Shown here piece by piece: positions 56,868 through 64,000 of a stretch of 64,000 nucleotides of DNA. Location: NCBI RefSeq assembly GCF_003003095.1, contig NZ_PVTT01000001.1:62001-126000 (forward strand), given 5' to 3'. How positions within the stretch are numbered: position 1 is the stretch's first letter; each line of letters opens with the position of its first letter. A program made the translations under genes and the position numbers. Below the pieces are notes generated by a model, which saw nothing but the letters and a program-made list of their open reading frames with translations, was not told where the DNA came from and made no database searches. This DNA is from Hasllibacter halocynthiae (lineage in GTDB: Bacteria; Pseudomonadota; Alphaproteobacteria; Rhodobacterales; Rhodobacteraceae).

Positions 56868-57236
56868 TCAGAGCCTGGCCTTCACATCGTCCCGAAGCGC
56901 CTGCAACTCTTGCATGATCTCGCCCATCTGCCGCCTCTCCTCCTCCAGCTCGAGGAGCTTCCGGTCCGCGAGGGCGATCCACTCGCGCATCTGCGCCGCG
57001 TCGCCCTCCTCCTCGTAGACGCCGAGCCACTGGCGAATCTCCTCGAGGCCGAAGCCGAAGCGGCGGCCGCGAAGGATCAGCGTCATGCGAGCGACCTCGC
57101 GCGGGCCGTAGAACCGCGCGCGGCCCTCCCGCTCGGGCGAGAGGAGCTCGATGTATTCGTAGTAGCGCAGGGTCCGGGGGGTGACGTCGAATTTCTCGAC
57201 CATCTCCTTGAAGGACAAGCGGACGGGTTCGGTCAT
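56868..57236 (-). CDS. Second MerR-family transcriptional regulator
   Basis: 122 residues from the ATG at 57236. [23 protein letters not shown], wing RARFYGPREVARMTLILRGR, helix REWIALADRKLLELEEERRQ. It resembles the merR gene 170 bases further on in the reading direction (same [16 protein letters not shown] pattern), so the two are paralogues, but lies outside its operon. It is divergent from the thioesterase-MATE operon, across 75 bases holding one -10-like TATATT next to its start. Ligand unknown. Confidence 0.88.
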   Translation of the reverse strand: MTEPVRLSFKEMVEKFDVTPRTLRYYEYIELLSPEREGRARFYGPREVARMTLILRGRRFGFGLEEIRQWLGVYEEEGDAAQMREWIALADRKLLELEEERRQMGEIMQELQALRDDVKARL

Positions 57237-57242
57237 GCGCGC

Positions 57243-57272
57243 AATATATGCATCCCGCCCCGGGCGGCGGAA
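57243..57272 (-). promoter_or_regulatory. Promoter of the second merR gene with a dyad in its spacer
   Basis: TTCCGC (57272-57267), 18 bases, TATATT (57248-57243). The palindrome CCGCCC-c-GGGCGG (57255-57267) fills most of the spacer, as MerR operators do. Transcription should begin five to seven bases downstream, at or one base before the ATG (57236), so the mRNA would be leaderless. The divergent thioesterase gene starts 76 bases away and may share the operator. Confidence 0.45.
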
Positions 57273-57311
57273 GGGCTTGCGCGGACGTGCCGGGACGCGC
57301 AGGCATCGCGC

Positions 57312-57767
57312 ATGGAAGAAGACGATCCCCGGATGCGGACCGCCCGCCAGTTCATCGACGCGATCCCCCATGCCTCGGCGTTGGGGATGACGGTCCGCGC
57401 GGTGGGGACGGGCCGCGTCGTGGTCGACATGCCCTGGGACGAGCGCCTGATCGGCGATCCGGCCCGCGGCGTGATCCATGGCGGCGCCGTCTCGGCCCTG
57501 ATGGACACGACGGGCGGCGCCGCGGTGATCAGCCACGACGAAGCCCCCCTCGCCACCGCCACGCTCGGCCTGCGGATCGACTACATGCGCGCCGCCCGTC
57601 CCGGCGAGGCGATCCGCGCGGAGGCCGAGGTCTATCACATGACCCGCCACGTCGCCTTCGTGCGGGCCACCGCCACGGACGGCGGCGAGGGACCCGTCGC
57701 CACCGCCACGGGCACCTTCACCGTCGAGCGCGCGCCGGGCGGGACGCGCGGGAGCCGCGGATCGTGA
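57312..57767 (+). CDS. Hotdog-fold thioesterase (PaaI-like), first copy
   Basis: 151 residues. Hotdog core: GVIHGGAVSALMDTTGGAAV (family helix with the HGG motif), TLGLRIDYMRAARPGEAIRA, FVRATATDGGEGPVATATGT. The aspartate in ALMDTTGG is in the catalytic position of PaaI-type thioesterases. It acts on acyl-CoA in the cytoplasm; substrate unknown. The next gene overlaps its stop (GTGA). Its start is divergent from the second MerR gene, which probably controls it. Confidence 0.88.
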   Translation: MEEDDPRMRTARQFIDAIPHASALGMTVRAVGTGRVVVDMPWDERLIGDPARGVIHGGAVSALMDTTGGAAVISHDEAPLATATLGLRIDYMRAARPGEAIRAEAEVYHMTRHVAFVRATATDGGEGPVATATGTFTVERAPGGTRGSRGS

Positions 57768-58267
57768 AGCGGCCCGAGCCCGTCCAGGTCGTGAAGGAAC
57801 GGCGCGACCGCGCCCTCGCCGCCCTCGTCGGGGGCATCCCCTACGTCCGCACCGTCGGCATCGCCTTCGAGCGGCGCGGCGACGAGCTGACCGCCCTGCT
57901 TCCCTTCCGGGAGGAGAACGTCGGAAACCCGGTCCTGCCCGCCCTTCACGGCGGTGTCACGGCCGCCTTCCTCGAGACGGCCGCCTTGATCGGGCTGGCC
58001 TGGGCCGCCCTCTGGGACGGGGTCGAGGGGGGCAGGATCGACGCCGCCTCCCTGACGCCCGACCGCCTGCCGCCCATGCCCAAGACCATCGACCTGACGA
58101 TCGACTACCTGCGCGTGGGACTGCCGCGCGACGCCTACGCCCGCGCCCGCGTCACCCGCTCGGGCCGCCGCTACGCCAGCGTCTTCGTCGAGGCATGGCA
58201 AGACAACCGCGCCCGCCCCTTCGCCCAGGCGACTGGCCACTTCCTGATGCCGCCCCCTGATGGCTGA
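57764..58267 (+). CDS. Hotdog-fold thioesterase (PaaI-like), second copy
   Basis: 167 residues from a GTG overlapping the previous stop. ENVGNPVLPALHGGVTAAFL, ETAALIGLAWAALWD and KTIDLTIDYLRVGLPRDAYA are the hotdog landmarks; here the catalytic position has ETAAL, Glu instead of Asp. Two adjacent hotdog genes may form a heteromer or handle different chain lengths. It overlaps the MATE gene by eight bases. Confidence 0.85.
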   Translation: MKRPEPVQVVKERRDRALAALVGGIPYVRTVGIAFERRGDELTALLPFREENVGNPVLPALHGGVTAAFLETAALIGLAWAALWDGVEGGRIDAASLTPDRLPPMPKTIDLTIDYLRVGLPRDAYARARVTRSGRRYASVFVEAWQDNRARPFAQATGHFLMPPPDG

Positions 58268-59579
58268 GACGACCCCGGTCACCCACCGCCGGGTTCTCGC
58301 CGTCGCGGGGCCGATCGTCCTCTCCAACGCCACCGTGCCCCTTCTGGGAATCGTGGACACCGCCGTGGTGGGCCGCCTGGGCGGCGCCGCGCCGATCGGG
58401 GCGGTGGGCACGGGCGCGATCCTCGTCACAGCGGCCCTCTGGATCTTCGGCTTCCTGCGCATGGGCACCGTGGGCCTTGCCGGGCAGGCCCTCGGAGAGG
58501 GCGACCGGGACGAGTTGTCGGCCATCCTCTCCCGCGCGCTCCTGATCGGCGGGGCGGGGGGCGCCGCGCTCGTCGTTCTCCAGTGGCCCATCTTCGAGGT
58601 CGCCCAGGCCCTCCAGCCCGCCACGGAGGAGGTCGAGCGGCTGGCCCGCACCTACATGAGCATCCGCATCTGGTCCGCCCCCGCGGCCATCGCGATCTAC
58701 GGCCTTACCGGCTGGCTCATCGCGCAGGAGCGCACGCGCGCCGTCTTCGCCATCCAGGTCGGCCAGAACGGGGTGAACATCGCGCTCTCCTGGCTGCTGG
58801 GGCTCGGCTTCGGCTTCGGTGTCGCGGGGGTCGCGGCCGCCACGCTCGTCGCGGACGTCCTGGCAGCCGCGCTCGCCCTGTGGCTCTGCCGCGACGCCTT
58901 CGTGCGGCCGGCCTGGCGCGACCGGGCGCGGGTGCTGGACCCCGCCCGCCTGCGCCGCCTCGGGACGGTCTCATCGGATATCTTGATCCGCTCGCTCCTC
59001 CTTCAGGCGATCCTCCTTTCGTTCCTGTTCTACTGGTCCTCCTCGCTGGGCGAGGTGGCGCTGGCCGCGAACCAGGTCCTCCTCCAGTTCCTGTTTCTCA
59101 CGGCCTACGGCATGGACGGCTTCGCCTTCGCCGCCGAGGCGCTGGTGGCGCAGGCCATGGGTGCGCGCGACCGGGCACGGCTGCGCCGGGCGGCGGTGCT
59201 GACGTCGATCTGGGGCGCCGTGACCGGTGCGGCGGCGGCCCTCGCCTTCGCGTTTCTCGGGGGGTGGATCGTCGACCTCCTGACCACCGTGCCCGAAGTC
59301 CGGGCCGAGGCGCGCCGCTATCTTCCCTGGATGGTGGCGACCCCGCTGGTGGGCTGCGCCGCCTGGATGCTGGACGGCATCTTCATCGGGGCGTCGCAGA
59401 CGCGCGATATGCGGAACATGATGGCGGTGTCGGCCGCGATCTACTTCCTCGCTGCGCTGCCCCTCGTCGCCCTCTTCGGCAACCATGGCCTCTGGGCGGC
59501 CCTCCTCGTAGCCTTCGCCGCCCGCGGCGCGACCCTCGCCCTTCGCTATCCCCACCTCGAGGCCCGCGCGCTACGCTGA
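58260..59579 (+). CDS. MATE family efflux transporter (DinF-like)
   Basis: 439 residues and about twelve membrane helices in two similar halves (RRVLAVAGPIVLSNATVPLL, VDTAVVGRLGGAAPIGAVG; then ADVLAAALALWLC, LAANQVLLQFLFLTAYGMDG, FAFAAEALVAQAMGARDRAR). The strings VDTAVVGRLG and EALVAQAMG are typical of the DinF/NorM branch. It exports cationic compounds in exchange for H+ or Na+. Co-transcribed with the two thioesterases (eight-base overlap). Convergent with the next gene, six bases apart. Confidence 0.93.
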   Translation: MAETTPVTHRRVLAVAGPIVLSNATVPLLGIVDTAVVGRLGGAAPIGAVGTGAILVTAALWIFGFLRMGTVGLAGQALGEGDRDELSAILSRALLIGGAGGAALVVLQWPIFEVAQALQPATEEVERLARTYMSIRIWSAPAAIAIYGLTGWLIAQERTRAVFAIQVGQNGVNIALSWLLGLGFGFGVAGVAAATLVADVLAAALALWLCRDAFVRPAWRDRARVLDPARLRRLGTVSSDILIRSLLLQAILLSFLFYWSSSLGEVALAANQVLLQFLFLTAYGMDGFAFAAEALVAQAMGARDRARLRRAAVLTSIWGAVTGAAAALAFAFLGGWIVDLLTTVPEVRAEARRYLPWMVATPLVGCAAWMLDGIFIGASQTRDMRNMMAVSAAIYFLAALPLVALFGNHGLWAALLVAFAARGATLALRYPHLEARALR

Positions 59580-59585
59580 CCTTTC

Positions 59586-60434
59586 TCAGCTAAGGAGCAC
59601 GTCCCCGGCGGGGCGTCGCCCGGCCAGCATCCCGCGCAGCCAAGCCCCCATCCGGTCCAGCGCCGCACCCGCCGGGGGAAGGGCCTGAGGCCAGAGATGG
59701 GCCATGTGGAACGCCCCCGGCACCGTCTCCAGCCGCGTCTCGACCCCCGCCAGCCCCAGCCTGCGGGAGAGGAGGAGCGTATCGTCGAGCAGCACCTCGT
59801 CCAGCCCCACCGACAGGAAAGTCGGCGGCAGCACCCGGAGATCCGCGAGGAGCGGCGATTTCTCCGGGTCGTCGTCCCGGAGGCCGCCTAGGGCCATCTC
59901 GCCCAGGGCCCGGTCGCTCGCGTCGTCGTTCATCGCGTCGGCGTTCGCGTTCGCTTCTCGGGTTCGGCTCAGCCCCGTGCGGTCGGTGTTGGGCGACATC
60001 AGCGCCAGCGCCGCGACCCGCCCCCTGGCGGCGAGGGCGAGGTTCAGCGCCAGATGCCCCCCGGCGGAGATGCCGGCCACCGCGACGGATCCCTCCACGG
60101 CGTCCAGCGCCGCGCGCGCAGCGTCGAGCTGCGCGGGCCAGGGACGCTCCGGCGCGAGAGGGTAACGCGGCAGCACCACGCGCAGCCCCGCGGCGGCGAG
60201 GCGGGCGGCGGCGTGGCCATGGCTCTCCGGGCTGCCGAACACGTAGCCGCCCCCGTGGAAGAAGAGCACCTTAGGCCCCGATCCGAACGCGAGCCCGAAA
60301 GGGTGCGCCTCGCCCTTCGGCTGCGGGCCGGTGCGGTGGGGGAAGGCCTCGCGCATCGTCCGCGGGGTATCCCCCATGGGATGGGCTTCGATCAGGGCGA
60401 GGACGTCCTCGCGGCTGGTGGGTGTGCGGGACAT
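59586..60434 (-). CDS. Alpha/beta hydrolase, HSL (hormone-sensitive lipase-like) family
   Basis: 282 residues from the ATG at 60434 (MSRTPTSREDV); a later upstream ATG is less typical. Oxyanion-hole motif HGGGYVFGSPESHGHAAARL, nucleophile in VAGISAGGHLALNLAL, acid in VGLDEVLLDDTLLLS, and the His in PGAFHMAHLWP. Hydrolyses ester bonds of small substrates; these enzymes are often used on short-chain esters. Transcribed from the pyrD-DUF952 side, with a gap of 42 bases to the lipoprotein gene. Confidence 0.9.
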   Translation of the reverse strand: MSRTPTSREDVLALIEAHPMGDTPRTMREAFPHRTGPQPKGEAHPFGLAFGSGPKVLFFHGGGYVFGSPESHGHAAARLAAAGLRVVLPRYPLAPERPWPAQLDAARAALDAVEGSVAVAGISAGGHLALNLALAARGRVAALALMSPNTDRTGLSRTREANANADAMNDDASDRALGEMALGGLRDDDPEKSPLLADLRVLPPTFLSVGLDEVLLDDTLLLSRRLGLAGVETRLETVPGAFHMAHLWPQALPPAGAALDRMGAWLRGMLAGRRPAGDVLLS

Positions 60435-60476
60435 GGCAGAAGGACGCACGGGGCCCCGCCGGCGTTCCCTCGGCAG

Positions 60477-60728
60477 CTACCGAAACGCGGCTTCCAGGTC
60501 GGCGACGGCCTCGCAGGCCGCCGCGCGGTCCCCGTCCCGCGCCAGCCGGTCCGCCACGTCCCGAAGCTCCGGCACCAGCGCGCCCGCCGCCTCGGGATCG
60601 GCAAGGGCGAGGGCCCGCGCCCGGGGGGCGATCGCGTCCAGCCGCTCGCGCAGCCGCGCGTCCGAGCATTCGTCGCCTCCACCGCAGCCCACGAGGACCG
60701 CGAGGGGAAGGGACAGGACGCGGATCAC
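60477..60728 (-). CDS. Small lipoprotein
   Basis: 83 residues from the GTG at 60728, which overlaps the pyrD stop (GTGA). The N-terminus [20 protein letters not shown] has a lipobox-like VLVGC, so it is probably lipidated. The rest is Ala/Glu/Arg-rich and helical ([40 protein letters not shown]). No family recognised. Coupling to pyrD is clear from the overlap, but the tie to pyrimidine synthesis is not. Confidence 0.7.
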   Translation of the reverse strand: MIRVLSLPLAVLVGCGGGDECSDARLRERLDAIAPRARALALADPEAAGALVPELRDVADRLARDGDRAAACEAVADLEAAFR

Positions 60729-61786
60729 GGTCCGGGCCCATCCGCCAGGGCGGCGGCACGGCTGCCCCGCGCGTTCTCCAGCGTCGTGCCCCGCGCGAGG
60801 AGGAGGCGGTCCAATCCTTCGGGGATCCTCCGCGCGAGCGAGAGGCCGCCATAGACGAGCGCCGTGTAGAGCTGCACCGCCCCGGCCCCCGCCTCGATCC
60901 GCTCGAGTGCGTCCTCGGCCGTAGCGACGCCGCCGACGCCGACCAGCGGCATCGCGGGGTTCGCGCGGTGGAGCCGGGCCAGGGCGCGGGTGGCCATGCG
61001 CCGGAGTGGCGCGCCGGAGAGGCCGCCCGCCTCTCCCGCGAGGGGGCTGCCGAGCCCGCCGCGCGACAGGGTGGTGTTCGTCGCCACGATGCCGTCGATC
61101 CCGGCTTCTGCAGCGGTGCGGGCGATCCGGTCCAGCCCGGCGTCCGAGAGGTCGGGCGCGATCTTCAGGAAGACCTTCGCCCCCCCGGGCCCGCGCGCGT
61201 CCATCACCGCCGCAAGAAGCGCGCGCAGCGCCTCCTCCCCCTGCAGGTCGCGTAGGGACTCGGTGTTGGGCGAGGAGACGTTGACCGTCACGAAGTTCGC
61301 CGCCCCGCCCGTCGCGTTCAGGACGGCGACGTAATCGGCGGCGCGATCCGGGCTGTCCTTGTTCGCGCCGAGGTTCAGGCCGACCGGAATCCCCTCGGGG
61401 CGGCCGCGCAGGCGCGGGGCGATGGCCTCGATCCCCTCGTTGTTGAAGCCGAAGCGGTTGATGACGGCGCGGTCCTCCGGCAGCCGGAAGAGGCGGGGGC
61501 GGGGGTTGCCCGGCTGGGGCCGGGGGGTGGCCGCGCCGACCTCGAGGAAGCCGAAGCCCGACCGCATCAGCGGCGCGAGCGCGACGGCGTTCTTGTCGTA
61601 GCCCGCCGCGAGCCCGACCGGGTTCGGCAGCGCGATCCCCGCCAGCGTCGTGCGGAGGCGATCGGACGTGACCGGCCCGGCCCGCGTTCCGGGAACGAGG
61701 CCGGTGCGCAGCGCCCGCAGCGACAGGTCGTGCGCCCGCTCGGGATCGAGGCGGCGCAGCGTGGAAAGTGCGGCGGCCTCGATCAC
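60725..61786 (-). CDS. pyrD: Dihydroorotate dehydrogenase (quinone), class 2
   Basis: Membrane-associated FMN enzyme that oxidises dihydroorotate to orotate with quinone as acceptor. 353 residues from the GTG at 61786. FMN-barrel landmarks: [117 protein letters not shown], and [17 protein letters not shown]. The N-terminal helices ([20 protein letters not shown]) are those that dip into the membrane in class 2. The first gene of the unit may be DUF952. Confidence 0.96.
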   Translation of the reverse strand: MIEAAALSTLRRLDPERAHDLSLRALRTGLVPGTRAGPVTSDRLRTTLAGIALPNPVGLAAGYDKNAVALAPLMRSGFGFLEVGAATPRPQPGNPRPRLFRLPEDRAVINRFGFNNEGIEAIAPRLRGRPEGIPVGLNLGANKDSPDRAADYVAVLNATGGAANFVTVNVSSPNTESLRDLQGEEALRALLAAVMDARGPGGAKVFLKIAPDLSDAGLDRIARTAAEAGIDGIVATNTTLSRGGLGSPLAGEAGGLSGAPLRRMATRALARLHRANPAMPLVGVGGVATAEDALERIEAGAGAVQLYTALVYGGLSLARRIPEGLDRLLLARGTTLENARGSRAAALADGPGP

Positions 61787-61851
61787 CGCGGGCCGTCCCC
61801 GCAGCGCAGGCGGGAGATGTCGGGAAGATGGCGGGTCGGCAAATCGTCGGC

Positions 61852-62190
61852 TCAATCGATGCCTTCGGGGAACCCGTGCCCCTCCGGCCCGAGGGGGAGG
61901 GGCTGCGCCCATTCCACGTCCGAAAGGCGCAGCTCGCGGTAGAGGTGGGGGAAGTCGGCGCCGCCGCGCGATGCTTCCCACCGGAGGTCGGCGCCAAGGC
62001 GGTCCGATGGGACGCTCAGCAGGAAGAGGTCCTCCGCCCCTGCGAAGTGGCGCGCGGCGGTCTCGCGCAGCTGTGCGGCGGTCGAGAGGTGGACGAAGCC
62101 ATCCGCGAGATCGACCGGCGCGCCCGCGAGGCGGCCTTCCCGGCGCAGCGCGGCCCACTCTTCACGGCGGAGGATCTTGAAGACGTCCAT
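61852..62190 (-). CDS. DUF952 family protein
   Basis: 112 residues from the ATG at 62190 ([20 protein letters not shown]). The DUF952 consensus is visible: [55 protein letters not shown]. Function unknown; the fold may bind sugar nucleotides or NAD, which I only recall. The ribosome site is poor. It probably leads a unit with pyrD and the lipoprotein, 65 bases behind it, and is divergent from the 5'-nucleotidase. Confidence 0.85.
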   Translation of the reverse strand: MDVFKILRREEWAALRREGRLAGAPVDLADGFVHLSTAAQLRETAARHFAGAEDLFLLSVPSDRLGADLRWEASRGGADFPHLYRELRLSDVEWAQPLPLGPEGHGFPEGID

Positions 62191-62309
62191 GCCGGAGGGG
62201 TTAGGCATTCGGGGGCCGGGGTGCAAACGGCGCCGGACGATCGACTTGCTGGACAGGCCCGCCGCCGCGTCGCAGGCTGCGCGCATCGCCAACAGGGGGC
62301 CTTACGCAC

Positions 62310-63872
62310 ATGACCCGATTTCTCGCTACCACCGCTCTCGTCCTGACGGCGGGCGCGGCCACCGCCGAGACGCAGATCACCATCCTTCACACGAACGACT
62401 TCCACGACCGGTTCGAGCCTATCAACCGGTTCGACTCGACCTGCCCGGCTGAGGACAACGACGCCGGCGAGTGCTTCGGCGGGATCCCCCGGATGATCAC
62501 CGCGATCGAGGACGCACGCGAGCGGTCCGACGCCCCGGTGATCCTTCTGGACGCGGGCGACCAGTTCCAGGGGTCGCTCTTCTACACGCAGTACGGCGGC
62601 GACCTCGCGGCCGAGTTTATGAACCAGCTCGGCTACGACGCGATGGCCGTCGGCAACCACGAGTTCGACGACGGGCCGGAGGGCCTGTCCGAGTTCCTTG
62701 ATCAGGTTGAGTTCCCCGTCCTCAGCGCCAATATCGACGTCAGCCGGAACGACACGCTTGCGGACAAGGTGGGCAAGTCCGTCGTCCTCGACGTGGACGG
62801 CGCACGGATCGGCGTCGTGTCGGTCCTGGCCGAGGACACGCCCGAGACCTCATCGCCCGGGGCGGACGTGATCTTCTCGTCCATGGTGGACGCGGCGCAG
62901 GCCGAGGTGGACGCGCTGACCGAGGACGGGGTGAACAAGATCGTCCTCCTGACCCATGTGGGCCTGCCCGCCGACCGCCGGCTCGCCGAAGAGGTGACGG
63001 ATGTCGACCTCATCATCGGCGGTCACTCGCACACCCTGCTGTCCAACACGGACGAGGACGCCGAAGGGCCTTACCCGACCGAGGTGAACGGCGTGCCGAT
63101 CTTCCAGGCCTACGCCTATGGCAAGTATCTCGGCGAGATCGACGTGACCTTCGACGACGACGGCAACGTCACCGACGTCTCGGGCGACCCGATCCTGCTG
63201 GATGCCTCGGTCGCCGAGGACGAGGAGGCCGTCGCCCGCGTTGAGGAGCTGGCCGCCCCCCTCGAGGAGCTGCGCCAGATGCCCGTGGGCGAGGCCGCGG
63301 ACGCCATCGAGGGCAGCCGCGAGGTCTGCCGTTCGCAGGAGTGCCCGATGGGCAACCTCGTGGCGGACGCGATGCTGGACCGCGTGGCCGACCAGGGCGC
63401 GCAGATCGCCATCCAGAACGGCGGCGGCGTGCGCGCTTCCATCGACGGCGGCGAGGTCACGATGGGCGAGGTGCTGACCGTGCTGCCCTTCCAGAACACC
63501 CTCTCGACCTTCGAGGTGACCGGCCAGGACGTGATCGACGCGCTCGAGAATGGCGTGAGCCAGTTCGAGGAAGGCGCCGGCCGCTTCCCGCAGGTCGCGG
63601 GGATGAGCTTCTCCGCCGACGTCTCGAAGGAGGCGGGAAGCCGGATCGGCGACGTCATGGTCGGCGGCGAGCCCATCGACCCCGATGCGACCTATCTCGC
63701 GGTGTCGAACAACTACGTCCGCAACGGCGGCGACGGCTACGCGATGTTCGAGGACGCGGCGAACGCCTACGACTTCGGCCCGGACCTCGCCGACGTGGTG
63801 GCCGAGTACCTGGGCGGGCAGGGCGCCTACGAGCCCTACACCGACGGCCGGATCACCATCACCGGGAACTGA
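62310..63872 (+). CDS. Secreted bifunctional metallophosphatase / 5'-nucleotidase
   Basis: 520 residues. Signal peptide (TRFLATTALVLTAGAATA), cleaved before ETQITILHTNDFHDRF. Metal sites of the metallophosphatase domain are visible: HTNDFHDR, LDAGDQFQGSLFY, GNHEFDDG, LLTHVGLPADRRLA and GGHSHTLL. The C-terminal 5'-nucleotidase domain has GNLVADAMLDRVADQGAQIA, NGGGVRASIDGGEVTMGE, VLPFQNTLSTFEVTGQ and SNNYVRNGGDGYAMFE. It dephosphorylates nucleotides in the periplasm; nucleosides could then be taken up and broken down by the cdd/deo/add/upp operon. The hairpin after it has a UUCG loop. Confidence 0.94.
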   Translation: MTRFLATTALVLTAGAATAETQITILHTNDFHDRFEPINRFDSTCPAEDNDAGECFGGIPRMITAIEDARERSDAPVILLDAGDQFQGSLFYTQYGGDLAAEFMNQLGYDAMAVGNHEFDDGPEGLSEFLDQVEFPVLSANIDVSRNDTLADKVGKSVVLDVDGARIGVVSVLAEDTPETSSPGADVIFSSMVDAAQAEVDALTEDGVNKIVLLTHVGLPADRRLAEEVTDVDLIIGGHSHTLLSNTDEDAEGPYPTEVNGVPIFQAYAYGKYLGEIDVTFDDDGNVTDVSGDPILLDASVAEDEEAVARVEELAAPLEELRQMPVGEAADAIEGSREVCRSQECPMGNLVADAMLDRVADQGAQIAIQNGGGVRASIDGGEVTMGEVLTVLPFQNTLSTFEVTGQDVIDALENGVSQFEEGAGRFPQVAGMSFSADVSKEAGSRIGDVMVGGEPIDPDATYLAVSNNYVRNGGDGYAMFEDAANAYDFGPDLADVVAEYLGGQGAYEPYTDGRITITGN

Positions 63873-63894
63873 TCCCGCGAGAGCTGGGACGCGG

Positions 63895-63916
63895 GGGCGG
63901 TCCTTCGGGGCCGCCC
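63895..63916 (+). terminator. Hairpin with a UUCG tetraloop after the 5'-nucleotidase gene
   Basis: GGGCGGTCC (63895-63903), loop TTCG, GGGCCGCCC (63908-63916): nine pairs, one of them G-U. It is followed by TTCGTCGTTC, a mildly T-rich tail. It lies 22 bases behind the stop. Confidence 0.7.
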
Positions 63917-63924
63917 TTCGTCGT

Positions 63925-63999
63925 TCAGCCCCCGCACGCGGCCCCCTGGAGGGCCGCGAACGGGCGCTCTGCCGCCGGTGCGCGAGGTCCTGCGACGGC
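63925..63999 (-). CDS. Possible C-terminal end of a gene running off the right edge
   Basis: One minus-strand frame reads AVAGPRAPAAERPFAALQGA, then ACGG and a TGA at 63927-63925. The composition is Ala/Pro-rich and the end fits a protein terminus. At 75 bases this is weak evidence; the convergent position next to the UUCG hairpin is the main support. Confidence 0.3.
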   Translation of the reverse strand, partial: AVAGPRAPAAERPFAALQGAACGG

Positions 64000-64000
64000 C

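Overview
The window is a very GC-rich chromosomal segment that looks like a member of the Rhodobacterales (Roseobacteraceae/Paracoccaceae, Alphaproteobacteria). The evidence is the aa3-type ctaD with a DUF2244 gene behind it, a SAM-II riboswitch in front of metZ, folE2 in place of folE, a small membrane gene (DUF6446-like) wedged between glyQ and glyS with a PPDK-like gene downstream, a short ProS, Hint-domain and sulfotransferase genes, and many GTGA/ATGA overlaps. No phage, IS element, CRISPR array, rRNA or tRNA was seen, so this is mostly core genome.

Layout. 1-5.9 kb: DUF2244 (cut by the window edge), ctaD, lipB, a PG-binding lipoprotein, a 2Fe-2S ferredoxin, an FG-GAP/VCBS-like secreted protein and an unknown secreted protein. 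6-11.6 kb: purD and xseA (divergent), ftsY, the remnant of an EamA transporter, yciB/ispZ, and a convergent PilZ gene. 11.6-17.7 kb: promoter + SAM-II riboswitch + metZ, folE2, trkH, and a SPOR/PG-binding/trypsin-fold protein whose protease site is lost. 17.8-24.5 kb: glyQ, DUF6446-like, glyS (with an unusual low-GC insertion) and the PPDK-like gene. 24.7-29.3 kb: SleB-like hydrolase, then the tight run folB-folP-glmM-FMN-binding protein. 29.3-37.4 kb (minus strand): perM-hdaA, a 647-base gap, ppk, VOC protein, ppx, ilvC. 37.9-40.2 kb: lipoprotein, proS, two coupled DUF3072-type genes. 40.3-44.9 kb: nucleoside salvage operon cdd-deoA-deoB-add-upp. 45-48.8 kb: accessory-looking envelope genes, a sulfotransferase and a Hint-domain protein. 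48.8-56.7 kb (minus strand): a nine-gene beta-oxidation operon, merR-acd-small ORF-secreted protein-GST-membrane protein-fadI-unknown-fadJ. 56.8-59.6 kb: a second MerR gene, divergent from two hotdog thioesterases and a MATE pump. 59.6-63.9 kb: alpha/beta hydrolase, small lipoprotein, pyrD, DUF952, and a secreted 5'-nucleotidase.

How the genes work together. Clear functional units are folate (folE2, folB, folP), deoxynucleoside breakdown and base salvage (cdd/deoA/deoB/add/upp, with the secreted 5'-nucleotidase as a possible supplier), polyphosphate synthesis and breakdown (ppk, ppx), acyl-CoA oxidation under a MerR regulator, and cell-envelope functions (glmM, SleB, PG-binding and SPOR-type proteins). 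Transcription units often end in very stable GC hairpins, several with tetraloops and none with a long U tract.

No unmistakably new multi-gene system was found. The best leads are the glyS insertion, the protease-dead SPOR/trypsin-fold protein, two mutually exclusive hairpins between ctaD and DUF2244, MerR operator candidates (one with an apparently leaderless promoter), and structured gene-free DNA at 37.4-37.95 kb.
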